Origin: an uncultured Alphaproteobacteria bacterium
GTDB taxonomy: Bacteria > Pseudomonadota > Alphaproteobacteria > HIMB59 > GCA-002718135
Assembly (NCBI GenBank): GCA_902584805.1
Contig: CACIBE010000006.1
Coordinates: 48,480 to 112,479, forward strand
Length of the DNA: 64,000 bases
Direction: 5' to 3'
Below the pieces are notes generated by a model, which ran no database searches, was not told the DNA's origin, and was given only the letters and a program-made list of their open reading frames with translations. How positions within the stretch are numbered: the first letter of the stretch is position 1; every line of letters starts with the position of its first letter. Positions 50,764 through 63,209 of the stretch are shown piece by piece. The position numbers were made by a program, and so were the translations under genes.

Positions 50764-51590
50764 AACAATACCTAGATGCTTTGAGATATTGTTATAATAA
50801 TGGCTCTGATGTTGAAAGTAGAGCTGGTGGTGTTAGAAAGTCTTTTGGTTATCAAATGCATTATGATCTATCAAAAGGTTTTCCTGCTATAACGACAAAA
50901 AAACTAGCATGGAAATCTGTAGTTTCAGAGTTATTGTGGTTTATCGAAGGTTCAGACGATGAGAGAAGACTTGCTGAAATTTTATACAATGATTCAAGAG
51001 AAAATTTAAAAGATAAAAAAACTATTTGGACACAAAATGCTCAAGCTGATTACTGGAAATCACAAGCTCGCTTTGAAGGAGATGTTGGTAAAATTTATGG
51101 AGTTCAATGGAGAAATTTTAATGGAGAAGATCAAGTCTTAAATCTAATTGAAGGATTAAAAGAAGATCCAAATGGAAGGCGCCATATAATTTCTGCTTGG
51201 AACCCTCCGGAGATTAAAAAAATGTCATTGCCAGCATGTCATGCATTTTCACAATTTTTTATTTCTAATAACAAATTAAGCTGTCAATTATATCAAAGGT
51301 CATGCGACATGTTTTTAGGAGTTCCATTTAATATAGCTAGTTATAGTCTTTTAACTCATATGTTGGCTAGAGAGTGTAAATTAGAAGTTGGAACGTTTAT
51401 TCATTCTTTAGGAGATTTTCACATTTACAAAGAACATTTTGAGCAGGTTAAAATCCAATTAGAAAGAGTGCCTAAAAAATTACCTGAGCTTCAATTCGAA
51501 ACAAAAGATTTTTTTAAATACAACGTAAATGATTTTAAATTAATAAACTATCAGCATTATGAAAAAATTGATGCCCTGATGAATGTTTAA
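50760..51590 (+). CDS. thyA: Thymidylate synthase ThyA
   Basis: A 276-residue folate-dependent thymidylate synthase. I choose the ATG at 50760, overlapping the folA stop as ATGA and giving MKQYLDALRYC; a TTG at 50751 would add three residues. Signatures include GGVRKSFGYQM, GKIYGVQWRNF, NGRRHIISAWNP, the catalytic Cys160 in LPACHAFSQF, and SCDMFLGVPFNIASY. It converges with mrp with a 4-bp overlap. Confidence 0.95.
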   Translation: MKQYLDALRYCYNNGSDVESRAGGVRKSFGYQMHYDLSKGFPAITTKKLAWKSVVSELLWFIEGSDDERRLAEILYNDSRENLKDKKTIWTQNAQADYWKSQARFEGDVGKIYGVQWRNFNGEDQVLNLIEGLKEDPNGRRHIISAWNPPEIKKMSLPACHAFSQFFISNNKLSCQLYQRSCDMFLGVPFNIASYSLLTHMLARECKLEVGTFIHSLGDFHIYKEHFEQVKIQLERVPKKLPELQFETKDFFKYNVNDFKLINYQHYEKIDALMNV

Positions 51591-52630
51591 TTTAGAGATT
51601 TTTTTAAGTTTTTAGCAATTGATATAAATTTTTTTGAAATTTCACCATCTGGATTATCTATCAAAGCAGGTATTCCATTGTCTGATTGAATTCTTAAATT
51701 TGTATCAATAGGAATTTCTCCTAAAAAAGGTATTTTAGATTCTTCAGCTTCTTTTTTCACACCATCTTTTGAAAATATATAATGTTTTTGATTACAATTA
51801 TCACATATGAAATAACTCATATTTTCAACAATACCAAGAATATCAACATTTACTTTTTTAAACATATTTATTCCTTTTCTAGCATCAGTAAGAGCTACAT
51901 CTTGAGGTGTAGAAATTACAATTGATCCTGAAAGTTTTGAACTTTGAGCCAAAGTAAGCTGAGCATCTCCAGTGCCTGGTGGCAGATCTATTATAAGGTA
52001 ATCTAATTCACCCCATTCAACTCCATTAAACATTTGCTCTAATGCTTTCATGACCATCGGCCCTCTCCAAATTGTTGGAGCCTCAGAGTTTAGAATAAAG
52101 CCAATGGACATCAATTTTATTCCATAATTTTCTAAAGGTACAAGTTTTTTGTTTTCATTCATTATAGGTTTTTTTGAAATACCCATCATTCTAGGAATGC
52201 TAGGACCATATATATCTGCATCAAGTAACCCAATCTTAAGATCTAACGAGCTTAATGCAGTAGCGAGATTTACAGAAAATGTTGATTTGCCAACTCCACC
52301 CTTACCACTAGCAATTGCTACAATATTTTTTGCATCAATTTTAAATCTTTTATTAACATTATTATTTGTTTTAGTATTTTCTACATCTGAGTTTATAATT
52401 ACATTCACAGAAAGTACTCCAGAAATTTGCTCAACATTATTTTTAAGCAATCTTGCGATATTTAGGTACAAATCTTCTTTTTGACCTTTCACATGTAAAG
52501 AAATATTTACATTCCCCTCTTTTACAACTGCTGAAATATTTTGATTTTTAGGATCAAAACTAAGATTTGTTTCAGGATCACTAAATTTCTTAGAAAATGT
52601 GTAAATTAAAGATAAAATTTCATCAGACAT
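51587..52630 (-). CDS. apbC: Mrp/ApbC-type iron-sulfur cluster carrier ATPase
   Basis: A 347-residue MinD-like P-loop ATPase. An N-terminal MIP18-like domain (residues 1-80) precedes the deviant Walker A ASGKGGVGKST (107-117), LLDADIYGPSIPRMM, and DLPPGTGDAQLTL. The cluster-binding CxxC is in YFICDNCNQKH. It delivers Fe-S clusters to apo-proteins. It is divergent from hflK, with an 86-bp gap. Confidence 0.93.
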   Translation of the reverse strand: MSDEILSLIYTFSKKFSDPETNLSFDPKNQNISAVVKEGNVNISLHVKGQKEDLYLNIARLLKNNVEQISGVLSVNVIINSDVENTKTNNNVNKRFKIDAKNIVAIASGKGGVGKSTFSVNLATALSSLDLKIGLLDADIYGPSIPRMMGISKKPIMNENKKLVPLENYGIKLMSIGFILNSEAPTIWRGPMVMKALEQMFNGVEWGELDYLIIDLPPGTGDAQLTLAQSSKLSGSIVISTPQDVALTDARKGINMFKKVNVDILGIVENMSYFICDNCNQKHYIFSKDGVKKEAEESKIPFLGEIPIDTNLRIQSDNGIPALIDNPDGEISKKFISIAKNLKKSLN

Positions 52631-52716
52631 ACTTGATTTTTCCAGATTTACCCAAATATTAGTTATTAAATAATATAATTAGTGTTAGTAGATAGAGCCA
52701 ATATTATCAATAATAT

Positions 52717-53823
52717 ATGAACTGGAATAAAAATAACAACGACAATAATCCTTGGGGATCAGGTGGAAATAACAACCCTTGGGGTTCAGGAGGGTCTGGA
52801 GACGGTCCAAACAAAAGAGATTTTGAAGATTCCATTAGAAAAGCAAAAGACAGATTTGGCAATTTTAAATTTGGTGGCAGACGTAACCTTTCAATATTTA
52901 TAATAGTAGCTGTTTTACTATGGTTAGCTACCGGTTTTTATAGAGTTGAGCCTGATGAGCAAGGTGTAGAGCTTTTATTTGGAAGATGGAATGGTCAAAC
53001 AACCGAGCCCGGATTACACTACTTTTTTCCAACTCCAATCGGTCAAACTGTTACACCTAAAGTTGAAGTAATTAGAAAAATTAACGTTGGATTTAGAAGT
53101 GCAAGTGATCTTGGTTTTGGCTCAAATTCAAATGCAGAGAGAAAAGTTATTGAAGAAAGTTTAATGCTTACGGGTGATCAAAACATAGCAGACGTTGCAT
53201 TCACAGTACTCTTCAAAATTAAAGACGCTGGAAATTTTTTATTTAAGCTTAGAAATCCAGAACTTACTGTTAAAGATATGTCTGAAAGTGTTGTACGTGA
53301 AGTTGTGGGTCAAAGAGATCTTCAATTCTTACTTACAGAAGGCCGTCAAGAGGTTGAGCAGGTTGTAAGAAATGAATTACAACTAGTTTTAGATTCCTAC
53401 GAGAGTGGTGTTTTAATTCAATCAGTACAGCTTCAAAGTGTTGATCCGCCTGATCAAGTTATTGATGCTTTTGATGAAGTTCAAAGAGCAAGACAAGATA
53501 AAGAAAGATTAGTTAACGAAGCAAACACTTATTTAAACAGAATTGTACCTAATGCTCGTGGTGAAGCAGCCAAACTCGTTGAAGCTGCCACAGCATATAA
53601 AGAGCAGGTAGTTAAACAAGCTGAAGGTGTGGCACAAAACTTTATAGATGTTTACAATAGTTATAAAGATGCGAAAGAAGTAACTAAGAGAAGAATTTAT
53701 TTAGAAACTTTAAGAGAAGTTTTAGAGGGTAAGAATAAAATAATTTTAGATGACACTGGAAATGGACAGGGTGTGGTTCCTTACCTTCCATTAAATGAAC
53801 TTAAAAAGTCAGGAAATAATTAA
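52717..53823 (+). CDS. hflK: FtsH-modulating membrane protein HflK
   Basis: A 368-residue SPFH/band-7 protein. The N-terminus is Asn/Gly-rich with a tandem copy of NNPWGSGG, then one transmembrane helix (about 57-73), then the band-7 domain (RVEPDEQGVELLFGRW onward) and a coiled-coil with QRARQDKERLVNEANTYLN. With HflC it forms a large periplasmic cage around FtsH. Followed directly by hflC. Confidence 0.92.
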   Translation: MNWNKNNNDNNPWGSGGNNNPWGSGGSGDGPNKRDFEDSIRKAKDRFGNFKFGGRRNLSIFIIVAVLLWLATGFYRVEPDEQGVELLFGRWNGQTTEPGLHYFFPTPIGQTVTPKVEVIRKINVGFRSASDLGFGSNSNAERKVIEESLMLTGDQNIADVAFTVLFKIKDAGNFLFKLRNPELTVKDMSESVVREVVGQRDLQFLLTEGRQEVEQVVRNELQLVLDSYESGVLIQSVQLQSVDPPDQVIDAFDEVQRARQDKERLVNEANTYLNRIVPNARGEAAKLVEAATAYKEQVVKQAEGVAQNFIDVYNSYKDAKEVTKRRIYLETLREVLEGKNKIILDDTGNGQGVVPYLPLNELKKSGNN

Positions 53824-53824
53824 G

Positions 53825-54700
53825 ATGAGATTTAGTGCAAGAAATTTACTTATAGTTTTAGTTTTATTTATTCTTTTCCTCACATTCACTGGAGCTTTTT
53901 TTATTGTAAATGAAACTAAGCAAGCTTTAGTTCTTCAATTTGGTGATCCAAGAAAAGTCGTTACTAAGCCTGGTCTTCAATTTAAAATTCCATTTATTCA
54001 AGATGCAGTTTTTTTAGATTCAAGATTACTAAATCTTGATCCTCAACCAGAAGAAATGATACTTTCAGATCAAAAAAGAATCATAGTTGATTCATTTGCT
54101 AGATACAACATTGTTGATCCTCTAAAATTTTATCAAACAGTTAGAAATGAAACTACTTTTTCAGATAGATTTGGCAGAATTATAAACGCAGCAGTAAGAG
54201 GTGTAATTGCACAATACTCTTTAACATCACTATTGAGTGATGAACGTATTAATATCATGAATGAAATTGAAAAACAAATAAAGGTTAATGAGGATTCTTT
54301 TGGTGTTAAAATTGTGGATATCAGAATTGGAAGAACAGATTTAACTGAACAAGTATCTAACAACGTTTATCAAAGAATGCGTTCTGAACGTGAAAAAGAA
54401 GCAAATTTATTAAGAGCAGAAGGTGAAGAACTTTCTAAAGAAATTGTTGCATCAGCAGATAGACAACAAACAGTAATTCTGGCCGAAGCTGAAAGAACGT
54501 CATCAATACTAAGAGGTGAAGGAGATGCTGCTAAAAATAGAATATTAGGTGATGCTTATAGTCGTGATGAAGAATTTTTTGATTTCTTAAGAACAATGCA
54601 AGCTTGTAAAGATACTTTTGGAGATACAGAGATGTCCATGGTAATTGCTCCTGGGGAAGTTTGTGAAAAATTTTTTGGTGAAATAGATATCCAAAATTAA
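53825..54700 (+). CDS. hflC: FtsH-modulating membrane protein HflC
   Basis: A 291-residue band-7 protein. I start at the ATG at 53825, 1 bp after the hflK stop, giving MRFSARNLLIV and a clean N-terminal transmembrane helix; an in-frame ATG at 53795 lies inside hflK. Family features include FFIVNETKQALVLQFGDPRKV, KPGLQFKIPFIQ and the conserved C-terminal region RAEGEELSKEIVASADRQ. Partner of HflK. The stop forms TAATG with the next gene. Confidence 0.93.
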   Translation: MRFSARNLLIVLVLFILFLTFTGAFFIVNETKQALVLQFGDPRKVVTKPGLQFKIPFIQDAVFLDSRLLNLDPQPEEMILSDQKRIIVDSFARYNIVDPLKFYQTVRNETTFSDRFGRIINAAVRGVIAQYSLTSLLSDERINIMNEIEKQIKVNEDSFGVKIVDIRIGRTDLTEQVSNNVYQRMRSEREKEANLLRAEGEELSKEIVASADRQQTVILAEAERTSSILRGEGDAAKNRILGDAYSRDEEFFDFLRTMQACKDTFGDTEMSMVIAPGEVCEKFFGEIDIQN

Positions 54701-54900
54701 TGTTTGAAGTATTACTAATAAGCATAGGTCTAGTGCTGATCGTTGAAGGCATGCTCTATTTTTTCTTAGCTAACAATTCAAAGAAATATCTTGATATGCT
54801 TTCTCTTATTAATCCACAAACTATAAAAAATATTAGTTTATTTTTTGCTCTTCTAGGACTGTGCCTTATTTATTTCACGTTCAAATACTATGACAATTAA
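54700..54900 (+). CDS. DUF2065 (YjeT-like) small membrane protein
   Basis: A 66-residue protein with two hydrophobic helices (about 5-23 and 44-62). Small DUF2065 proteins usually follow hflC in Proteobacteria, as here. Start overlaps the hflC stop by one base. Function unknown. Confidence 0.78.
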   Translation: MFEVLLISIGLVLIVEGMLYFFLANNSKKYLDMLSLINPQTIKNISLFFALLGLCLIYFTFKYYDN

Positions 54901-54901
54901 T

Positions 54902-56263
54902 ATGAGAATTAAATTCTTATTCTTAATTTCTATTTTATTTTGGAAACCATTGCTTGCTGTACCTGAGAGTTTTGCTGATTTGGTAGAACAATTATCTCCT
55001 GCAGTAGTTAGTATTGCATCAACTACTATTGTTGAAAATAATAACCAAAATCAAATACCACAATTTCCAGAGGGATCTCCTTTTGATGATTTTTTTAAAG
55101 AATATTTTGACCGTGATCAAAGACGATCACAACGACCAATGACAGGACTTGGGTCAGGTTTTATAATAAGTGAAGATGGTATAGTGGTTACAAATAATCA
55201 TGTAATTGAAGGAGCTGATGAAATAACTGTTATTTTAAATGATGAAACAGAGTTTACAGCTGAATTACTTGGAAGGGATCCCAAAGCAGACATAGCTGTA
55301 TTGAAAATTGATCCTAAAAACAAAAAACTTACATATGTTGGTTGGGGAGACTCAGACAAGATGAGAGTCGGAGATTGGTCAATTGCAATTGGAAATCCTC
55401 TTGGTTTAGGAGGAACTGTCACAGCAGGTATTATATCAGCCATCTCAAGAGATTTAGGCAGTGGACCATATGTTAAATTTTTACAAACCGATGCATCTAT
55501 TAATCGTGGTAATTCCGGTGGACCATTATTTAATTTAGATGGGGAAGTAATAGGAATTAATACGGCAATTGTTTCGCAAACAGGTGGAAGCATTGGTTTA
55601 GGATTTGCAATACCTGCGAACAGTGCCAAAAAAATAGTTCAACAATTAAAAGATTTTGGAAAAACTAAGAGGGGTTGGCTAGGTGTACAAATTCAACCCG
55701 TTACAAAGGATTTTGCAGAAAGTCTCGGATTACCTGATCAAAAAGGTGCATTTATATCAAATGTCAATCCTAATGGACCTTCCAAAACTGCTGGATTAGA
55801 ACCAGGCGATGTAATTTTAAAATTTAACAATATAGAAATTAAAAAGATGCCTGATTTACCAAGAGTTGTGGCAGAATCAGATGTAGGCTCTACTGCAATC
55901 TTAGAAGTTTGGCGAAAAAATAAAAGAATTAATATTGAGGTAATATTAGGAGAATTACCTGGAGAGGTAGTAACGGAAAGAAAAACAACTTCAAATATTG
56001 AAAGAAATTTAAAAATAGATTCCTTAGGAATTACTATTGAAGATCATGAAAGTGGGGTTAAAGTAATTTCAATTGAGGACATTGATAGTAGTTTGCTAAA
56101 CGGAGACATAATCACAGAAGTTAACAGAGAGGTTATTAACAATATGAATTCATTTGAAGAATTAGTAAATTCCTTAGAAAAAACAGGCAGATCCTCATTA
56201 TTACTAAAAATAATTAGAGATGATGAGCAAAATTGGGTAACAATTAAATTTAAGAATAATTGA
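54902..56263 (+). CDS. DegP/DegQ-family periplasmic serine protease (Do)
   Basis: A 453-residue HtrA-family protease-chaperone. The start at 54902 gives MRIKFLFLISILFWKPLLA, a good signal peptide; an ATG at 54890 adds four residues and is also possible. The catalytic triad is His in VVTNNHVIEGAD, Asp in DPKADIAVLKID and Ser in INRGNSGGPLF. Two PDZ domains follow (GWLGVQIQPV onward, and a shorter second copy). It removes misfolded envelope proteins. Position after hflKC is common in alphaproteobacteria. Confidence 0.92.
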   Translation: MRIKFLFLISILFWKPLLAVPESFADLVEQLSPAVVSIASTTIVENNNQNQIPQFPEGSPFDDFFKEYFDRDQRRSQRPMTGLGSGFIISEDGIVVTNNHVIEGADEITVILNDETEFTAELLGRDPKADIAVLKIDPKNKKLTYVGWGDSDKMRVGDWSIAIGNPLGLGGTVTAGIISAISRDLGSGPYVKFLQTDASINRGNSGGPLFNLDGEVIGINTAIVSQTGGSIGLGFAIPANSAKKIVQQLKDFGKTKRGWLGVQIQPVTKDFAESLGLPDQKGAFISNVNPNGPSKTAGLEPGDVILKFNNIEIKKMPDLPRVVAESDVGSTAILEVWRKNKRINIEVILGELPGEVVTERKTTSNIERNLKIDSLGITIEDHESGVKVISIEDIDSSLLNGDIITEVNREVINNMNSFEELVNSLEKTGRSSLLLKIIRDDEQNWVTIKFKNN

Positions 56264-57183
56264 AAACTCAAATCTATTTTGTATTAGGACCAACTGCATC
56301 AGGAAAATCAAAATTTGCTTTAAATCTAGCTAACAAACTAAATGGTGAGATTATAAATGCTGATAGTATGCAAATTTATCATGAGTTAAGTATCTTAACT
56401 GCTAGACCAACTATAAATGATCAAAAAAAAATAAATCACCATCTTTATGGTTTTGTAAAAGGTGATGTTAGATTTAATGTTCAAAAATGGTGTGAGGAAG
56501 CATCAAAAAAAATTAATTATTTGCTTGATCAAAATATAAGCCCTATTTTAGTTGGAGGTACAGGTCTTTACATAGAATCTTTAATTAATGGAATAGTTTC
56601 TATTCCATCAATCCCAGAAAAAGTAAAAAAAGAATCAGATAAAATAATTTTAAAAACTGGTAAGGAAAATTTTTTTAATTTAGTTAAAGAGCTTGATAGT
56701 GATGCAATGATTAATATTGCACCTAACGATATTCAAAGAATAAGAAGAATATGGGAGGTAAATTTTTTTACTAAGAAAAAATTTAGTGACTGGAAAAAAA
56801 ATAAAAATAAAAATTTTATTAATGTAAAAAATTACAAAATATTATTATTTCTTCCAGATAGAAAAGAAAACTATAAAAGAGTAGATCATAGAACACACTT
56901 AATGATGGAAGATGGTGCGATAGAGGAAGTCAAAAATTTGCTTAAACTAAACTATAATAATAGTTTACCAATAATGAAAGCTCACGGAGTTCCTGAAATT
57001 CAATCTTATCTTAATAACGAAGTATCAATTGAGGAATGTATTTCTAAAATTCAGCAAGTAACAAGAAACTATGTAAAAAGACAACACACCTGGTGGAGAT
57101 CTTCAAATCTTAATATTTTTAAAAAATTTGATCAATTTCCAGACGAAATTGACTTAAAATCCATTAATTTAGACCAAAATTGA
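56260..57183 (+). CDS. miaA: tRNA dimethylallyltransferase MiaA
   Basis: A 307-residue enzyme that adds the isopentenyl group to A37 of tRNAs reading UNN codons. It has FVLGPTASGKSKFAL (P-loop), INADSMQIY, ARPTINDQKKINHHLYGF, LVGGTGLYIESLING and a late TRNYVKRQHTWW. Translation begins at TTG (56260), overlapping the protease stop as TTGA; no ATG precedes the P-loop. Confidence 0.93.
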   Translation: MKTQIYFVLGPTASGKSKFALNLANKLNGEIINADSMQIYHELSILTARPTINDQKKINHHLYGFVKGDVRFNVQKWCEEASKKINYLLDQNISPILVGGTGLYIESLINGIVSIPSIPEKVKKESDKIILKTGKENFFNLVKELDSDAMINIAPNDIQRIRRIWEVNFFTKKKFSDWKKNKNKNFINVKNYKILLFLPDRKENYKRVDHRTHLMMEDGAIEEVKNLLKLNYNNSLPIMKAHGVPEIQSYLNNEVSIEECISKIQQVTRNYVKRQHTWWRSSNLNIFKKFDQFPDEIDLKSINLDQN

Positions 57184-57230
57184 ACTAATTTATTGATTTT
57201 ATTTTATCCACAGCCTATGAGCTAAAATCA

Positions 57231-58996
57231 ATGAGCAAAGAAATTACAGGTGCTGAAATTGTTCTAAAAAGCTTAGCTGAACAAGGAGTAGAAGTTGTAT
57301 TTGGATATCCCGGTGGTGCGGTATTACCCATATACGATACTTTGTTTAAACAGAATTCAATTAAGCATATTTTAGTAAGACAAGAGGGAGGCGCAATACA
57401 TGCAGCTGAAGGTTATGCTAGGTCTACTGGTAAAACTGGAGTAGTCCTTGTAACATCAGGACCCGGTGCAACAAATGTTGTAACTGGTTTAACTGATGCA
57501 ATGATGGATAGCGTACCTATCGTATGTATAACTGGACAGGTACCACAACACTTGATTGGTAGCGACGCATTTCAGGAATGTGATACAACAGGTATAACAA
57601 GACCTTGTACTAAACATAACTACTTAGTTAAAGATGTTAATAAATTATCATCTGTATTTCATGAAGCATTTACAATTGCTCAAAATGGAAGACCAGGACC
57701 TGTATTAATTGATATTCCAAAAGATGTTCAATTTGCTTCTGGTACTTATGAAGAAAAAAGTAAAATAATTATTCCTTCACATAGATTATTTGAGCCAAGT
57801 CCTGATTTTGAAAAAAATAAAATTGAAGAAGCAGTTGAATTAATTTCAAAAGCTAAAAAACCAATTTTTTATATTGGTGGTGGTTGTATTAATTCTGGTC
57901 CAAAAGCTTCAAAATTAGTTAGAGAATTTATAAATATTGTTGGATCACCAGTTACAATGACTTTAATGGGTCTGGGAGTAGTAGGCTCATCAGATAAAAA
58001 CTCACTTGGCATGCTTGGTATGCATGGAATGTATGAAGCAAATATGGCTATGCATGAATGTGATGTTATGATTAATATTGGTGCAAGATTTGATGATCGA
58101 GTTACTGGAAGACTCGATGCATTTTCTCCAAATTCAAAAAAAATCCATATTGATATTGATGAAAGTAATATTAATAAAACTATAAATGTCGATGTTCCAA
58201 TAATTGGTGACGTAAAACAGGTTGTCGAAAAGATGATTGGAGTTTGGCAAGACAAAAAATATAAAATAGATACGGAGTCATTAAAATTATGGTGGGACAA
58301 AATTAATAAATGGAAAGAAGTAGATTGTTTAAACTATAATAATGAAGGTAAACAGATAAAACCGCAGTATGCAGTTCAAAGACTCTATGAGTTAACAAAA
58401 AATACAAAAACATTTATTACAACTGAAGTAGGTCAGCACCAAATGTGGGCTGCTCAATTTTATAAATTTGAAGAACCAAACAGATGGCTTACATCAGGTG
58501 GTTTGGGAACTATGGGATATGGATTTCCTGCTGCAATTGGAGCTCAAGTTGGTCATCCAGATGCTTTAGTGGTAGATATAGCAGGAGATGCTTCAATACT
58601 CATGAACATTCAAGAAATGAGTACGGCTGTTCAATATAGATTACCTGTAAAAATATTTATTTTAAATAATGAATACATGGGAATGGTTAGACAATGGCAA
58701 GAACTTCTACATGGTGGGAGATATTCTGAAAGTTATACTGATAGTTTACCTGATTTTGTAAAGTTAGCTGACAGTTATAAAGCTGTTGGTTTAAGAGCAA
58801 AGACAACTGATGAACTTGATGATGTAATAACCCAAATGATTGAAACCAAAAATACAGTTATTGCTGATATTTGGGTTACTAAAGAAGAGAATTGCTTTCC
58901 AATGATTCAAAGTGGATCTGCTCATAACGAAATGATGCTAAGTAAAGATCAAAAACAAGATAAAAAATCAGCTGAAAAAGGAAAAATTTTAGTTTA

Positions 58997-58997
<1 letters not shown>
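57231..58997 (+). CDS. ilvB: Acetolactate synthase, large subunit
   Basis: A 588-residue thiamine-diphosphate enzyme, first step of valine and isoleucine synthesis. It has VVFGYPGGAVLPIYD, the TPP glutamate in RQEGGAIHAAEGYAR, FQECDTTGITRPCTKHNYLV, the FAD domain GARFDDRVTGRLDAF, and the TPP/Mg motif GDASILMN. The regulatory subunit follows with a one-base overlap. Confidence 0.95.
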
Positions 58998-60558
<1,561 letters not shown>

Positions 60559-60600
60559 ATGAAAGTTTAATAAAATATTGATTAGTGTATAATTAAAGAA

Positions 60601-62157
60601 ATGACTGAAAAAATTTATATTTTTGATACAACTCTTCGAGACGGAGAACAGTCTCCCGGCGCATCTATGAATTTAGATGAAAAACTTCAAATAGCTGAAG
60701 TACTTGATTCTATGAAGGTTGATATTATTGAAGCAGGATTTCCAATTGCTTCGAATGGAGATTTTGAAGCCGTTTCTGAAGTTAGTAAACAGGTAAAAAA
60801 TTCAACGATAGCTGGTTTAGCAAGAGCAAGTTTTAAAGATATTGATCGTGCTTGGGAAGCTGTACAACATGCTAAGTCGCCAAGAATTCATACTTTTATT
60901 GCTACAAGTCCTCTGCATATGAAATATAAATTAAAGAAAACTGAAGAAGAAGTTTTAGACGCTATTCAAAAGACTGTTTCTCATGCAAGAAATCTGTGTG
61001 ATAATATTGAGTGGAGTTGCGAAGATGGTGGAAGATCAGAGTTAGAATTTTTATATCAATGTATAGAGCTTGCTATTAACTCAGGAGCTTCAACAATTAA
61101 TATCCCTGATACTGTTGGTTATACATTACCAGAAGAGTTTGGTAAAATTTTTAAAAATGTAAAAAATAATGTTCCAAATATTGATAGAGCAATTCTTTCG
61201 ACTCACACACATAATGATTTAGGTTTAGCGACAGCAAATAATGTTGCGGCTATTAAAGAAGGTGCAAGACAAGTTGAGTGTACAATTAATGGAATGGGTG
61301 AAAGAGCTGGGAATTCATCATTAGAAGAAATTGTTATGACTTTAAAAGTAAAAAAAGATCTTATGCCTTTTCATACAGATATTAAAACGGAGTCCATTAT
61401 GAAAGCTTCTAGATTGGTATCATCAATAACAGGTTTTCCTGTTCAGCCAAACAAAGCGATAGTAGGCGCAAATGCTTTTGCTCATGAAGCAGGAATACAT
61501 CAAGATGGTATGCTCAAACATGCTGGAACGTATGAAATTATGACGCCTGAATCAATAGGGCTTAACAAATCTTCACTAGTTCTTGGAAAACATTCAGGAA
61601 AACATGCTTTTTCAGAAAAATTAAAAGAACTTGGTTATGAAGTTGGAGATAATGCTTTAATGGAATTATTTGGAAGATTTAAAGATTTAGCTGATAAGAA
61701 AAAAGAAATTTTTGAGGAGGATTTAATTGCATTAGCAGAAGATAGAACCTCGTCATACGATGAACACATTAAATTTGTATCTTTAGAAGTAAATGCTGGG
61801 TCTGTTGAAAAAGCTGAAGCTAAATTAAAGATAGAAATTAACGATAAAGTGGAAAATACTAAAATTAATGGTAATGGTCCTGTTGATGCTACTTTTAACG
61901 CAATAAAAAAACTTACTGATACTGAATTTAAACTCAAACTTTACCAAGTAAATGCAATTACAGCAGGTACTGATGCACAAGGAGAGGTAACTGTCAGACT
62001 TGAAGATGAAAATTTATCATCCCAAGCAAAAGGAAGTGATCCTGATATAATTGTAGCTTCAGCAAAAGCTTATATAAATGCTTTAAACAGATTGATATTT
62101 AAAAAAACTAAATCTATTAAAGAAAATGCAGCAAGTTTAAAAATTGAAGGAGTTTAA
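60601..62157 (+). CDS. leuA: 2-isopropylmalate synthase
   Basis: A 518-residue enzyme, first step of leucine synthesis. It shows IFDTTLRDGEQSPGASMN (5-22), EAGFPIASNGDFEAV, STHTHNDLGLATANNVAAI (metal histidines), NGMGERAGNSSLEE, and a C-terminal regulatory domain for leucine feedback (NAITAGTDAQGEVTVRLE). 42 bp separate it from ilvC, so it is probably in the same transcript. Confidence 0.95.
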   Translation: MTEKIYIFDTTLRDGEQSPGASMNLDEKLQIAEVLDSMKVDIIEAGFPIASNGDFEAVSEVSKQVKNSTIAGLARASFKDIDRAWEAVQHAKSPRIHTFIATSPLHMKYKLKKTEEEVLDAIQKTVSHARNLCDNIEWSCEDGGRSELEFLYQCIELAINSGASTINIPDTVGYTLPEEFGKIFKNVKNNVPNIDRAILSTHTHNDLGLATANNVAAIKEGARQVECTINGMGERAGNSSLEEIVMTLKVKKDLMPFHTDIKTESIMKASRLVSSITGFPVQPNKAIVGANAFAHEAGIHQDGMLKHAGTYEIMTPESIGLNKSSLVLGKHSGKHAFSEKLKELGYEVGDNALMELFGRFKDLADKKKEIFEEDLIALAEDRTSSYDEHIKFVSLEVNAGSVEKAEAKLKIEINDKVENTKINGNGPVDATFNAIKKLTDTEFKLKLYQVNAITAGTDAQGEVTVRLEDENLSSQAKGSDPDIIVASAKAYINALNRLIFKKTKSIKENAASLKIEGV

Positions 62158-63201
<1,044 letters not shown>

Positions 63202-63209
63202 AATTTAAA

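Noticed and set aside
57204..57212. TTATCCACA, a perfect DnaA box upstream of ilvB
   Set aside because: A single copy; about one occurrence is expected by chance in a window of this size and composition, and there is no cluster or AT-rich unwinding region to suggest an origin.
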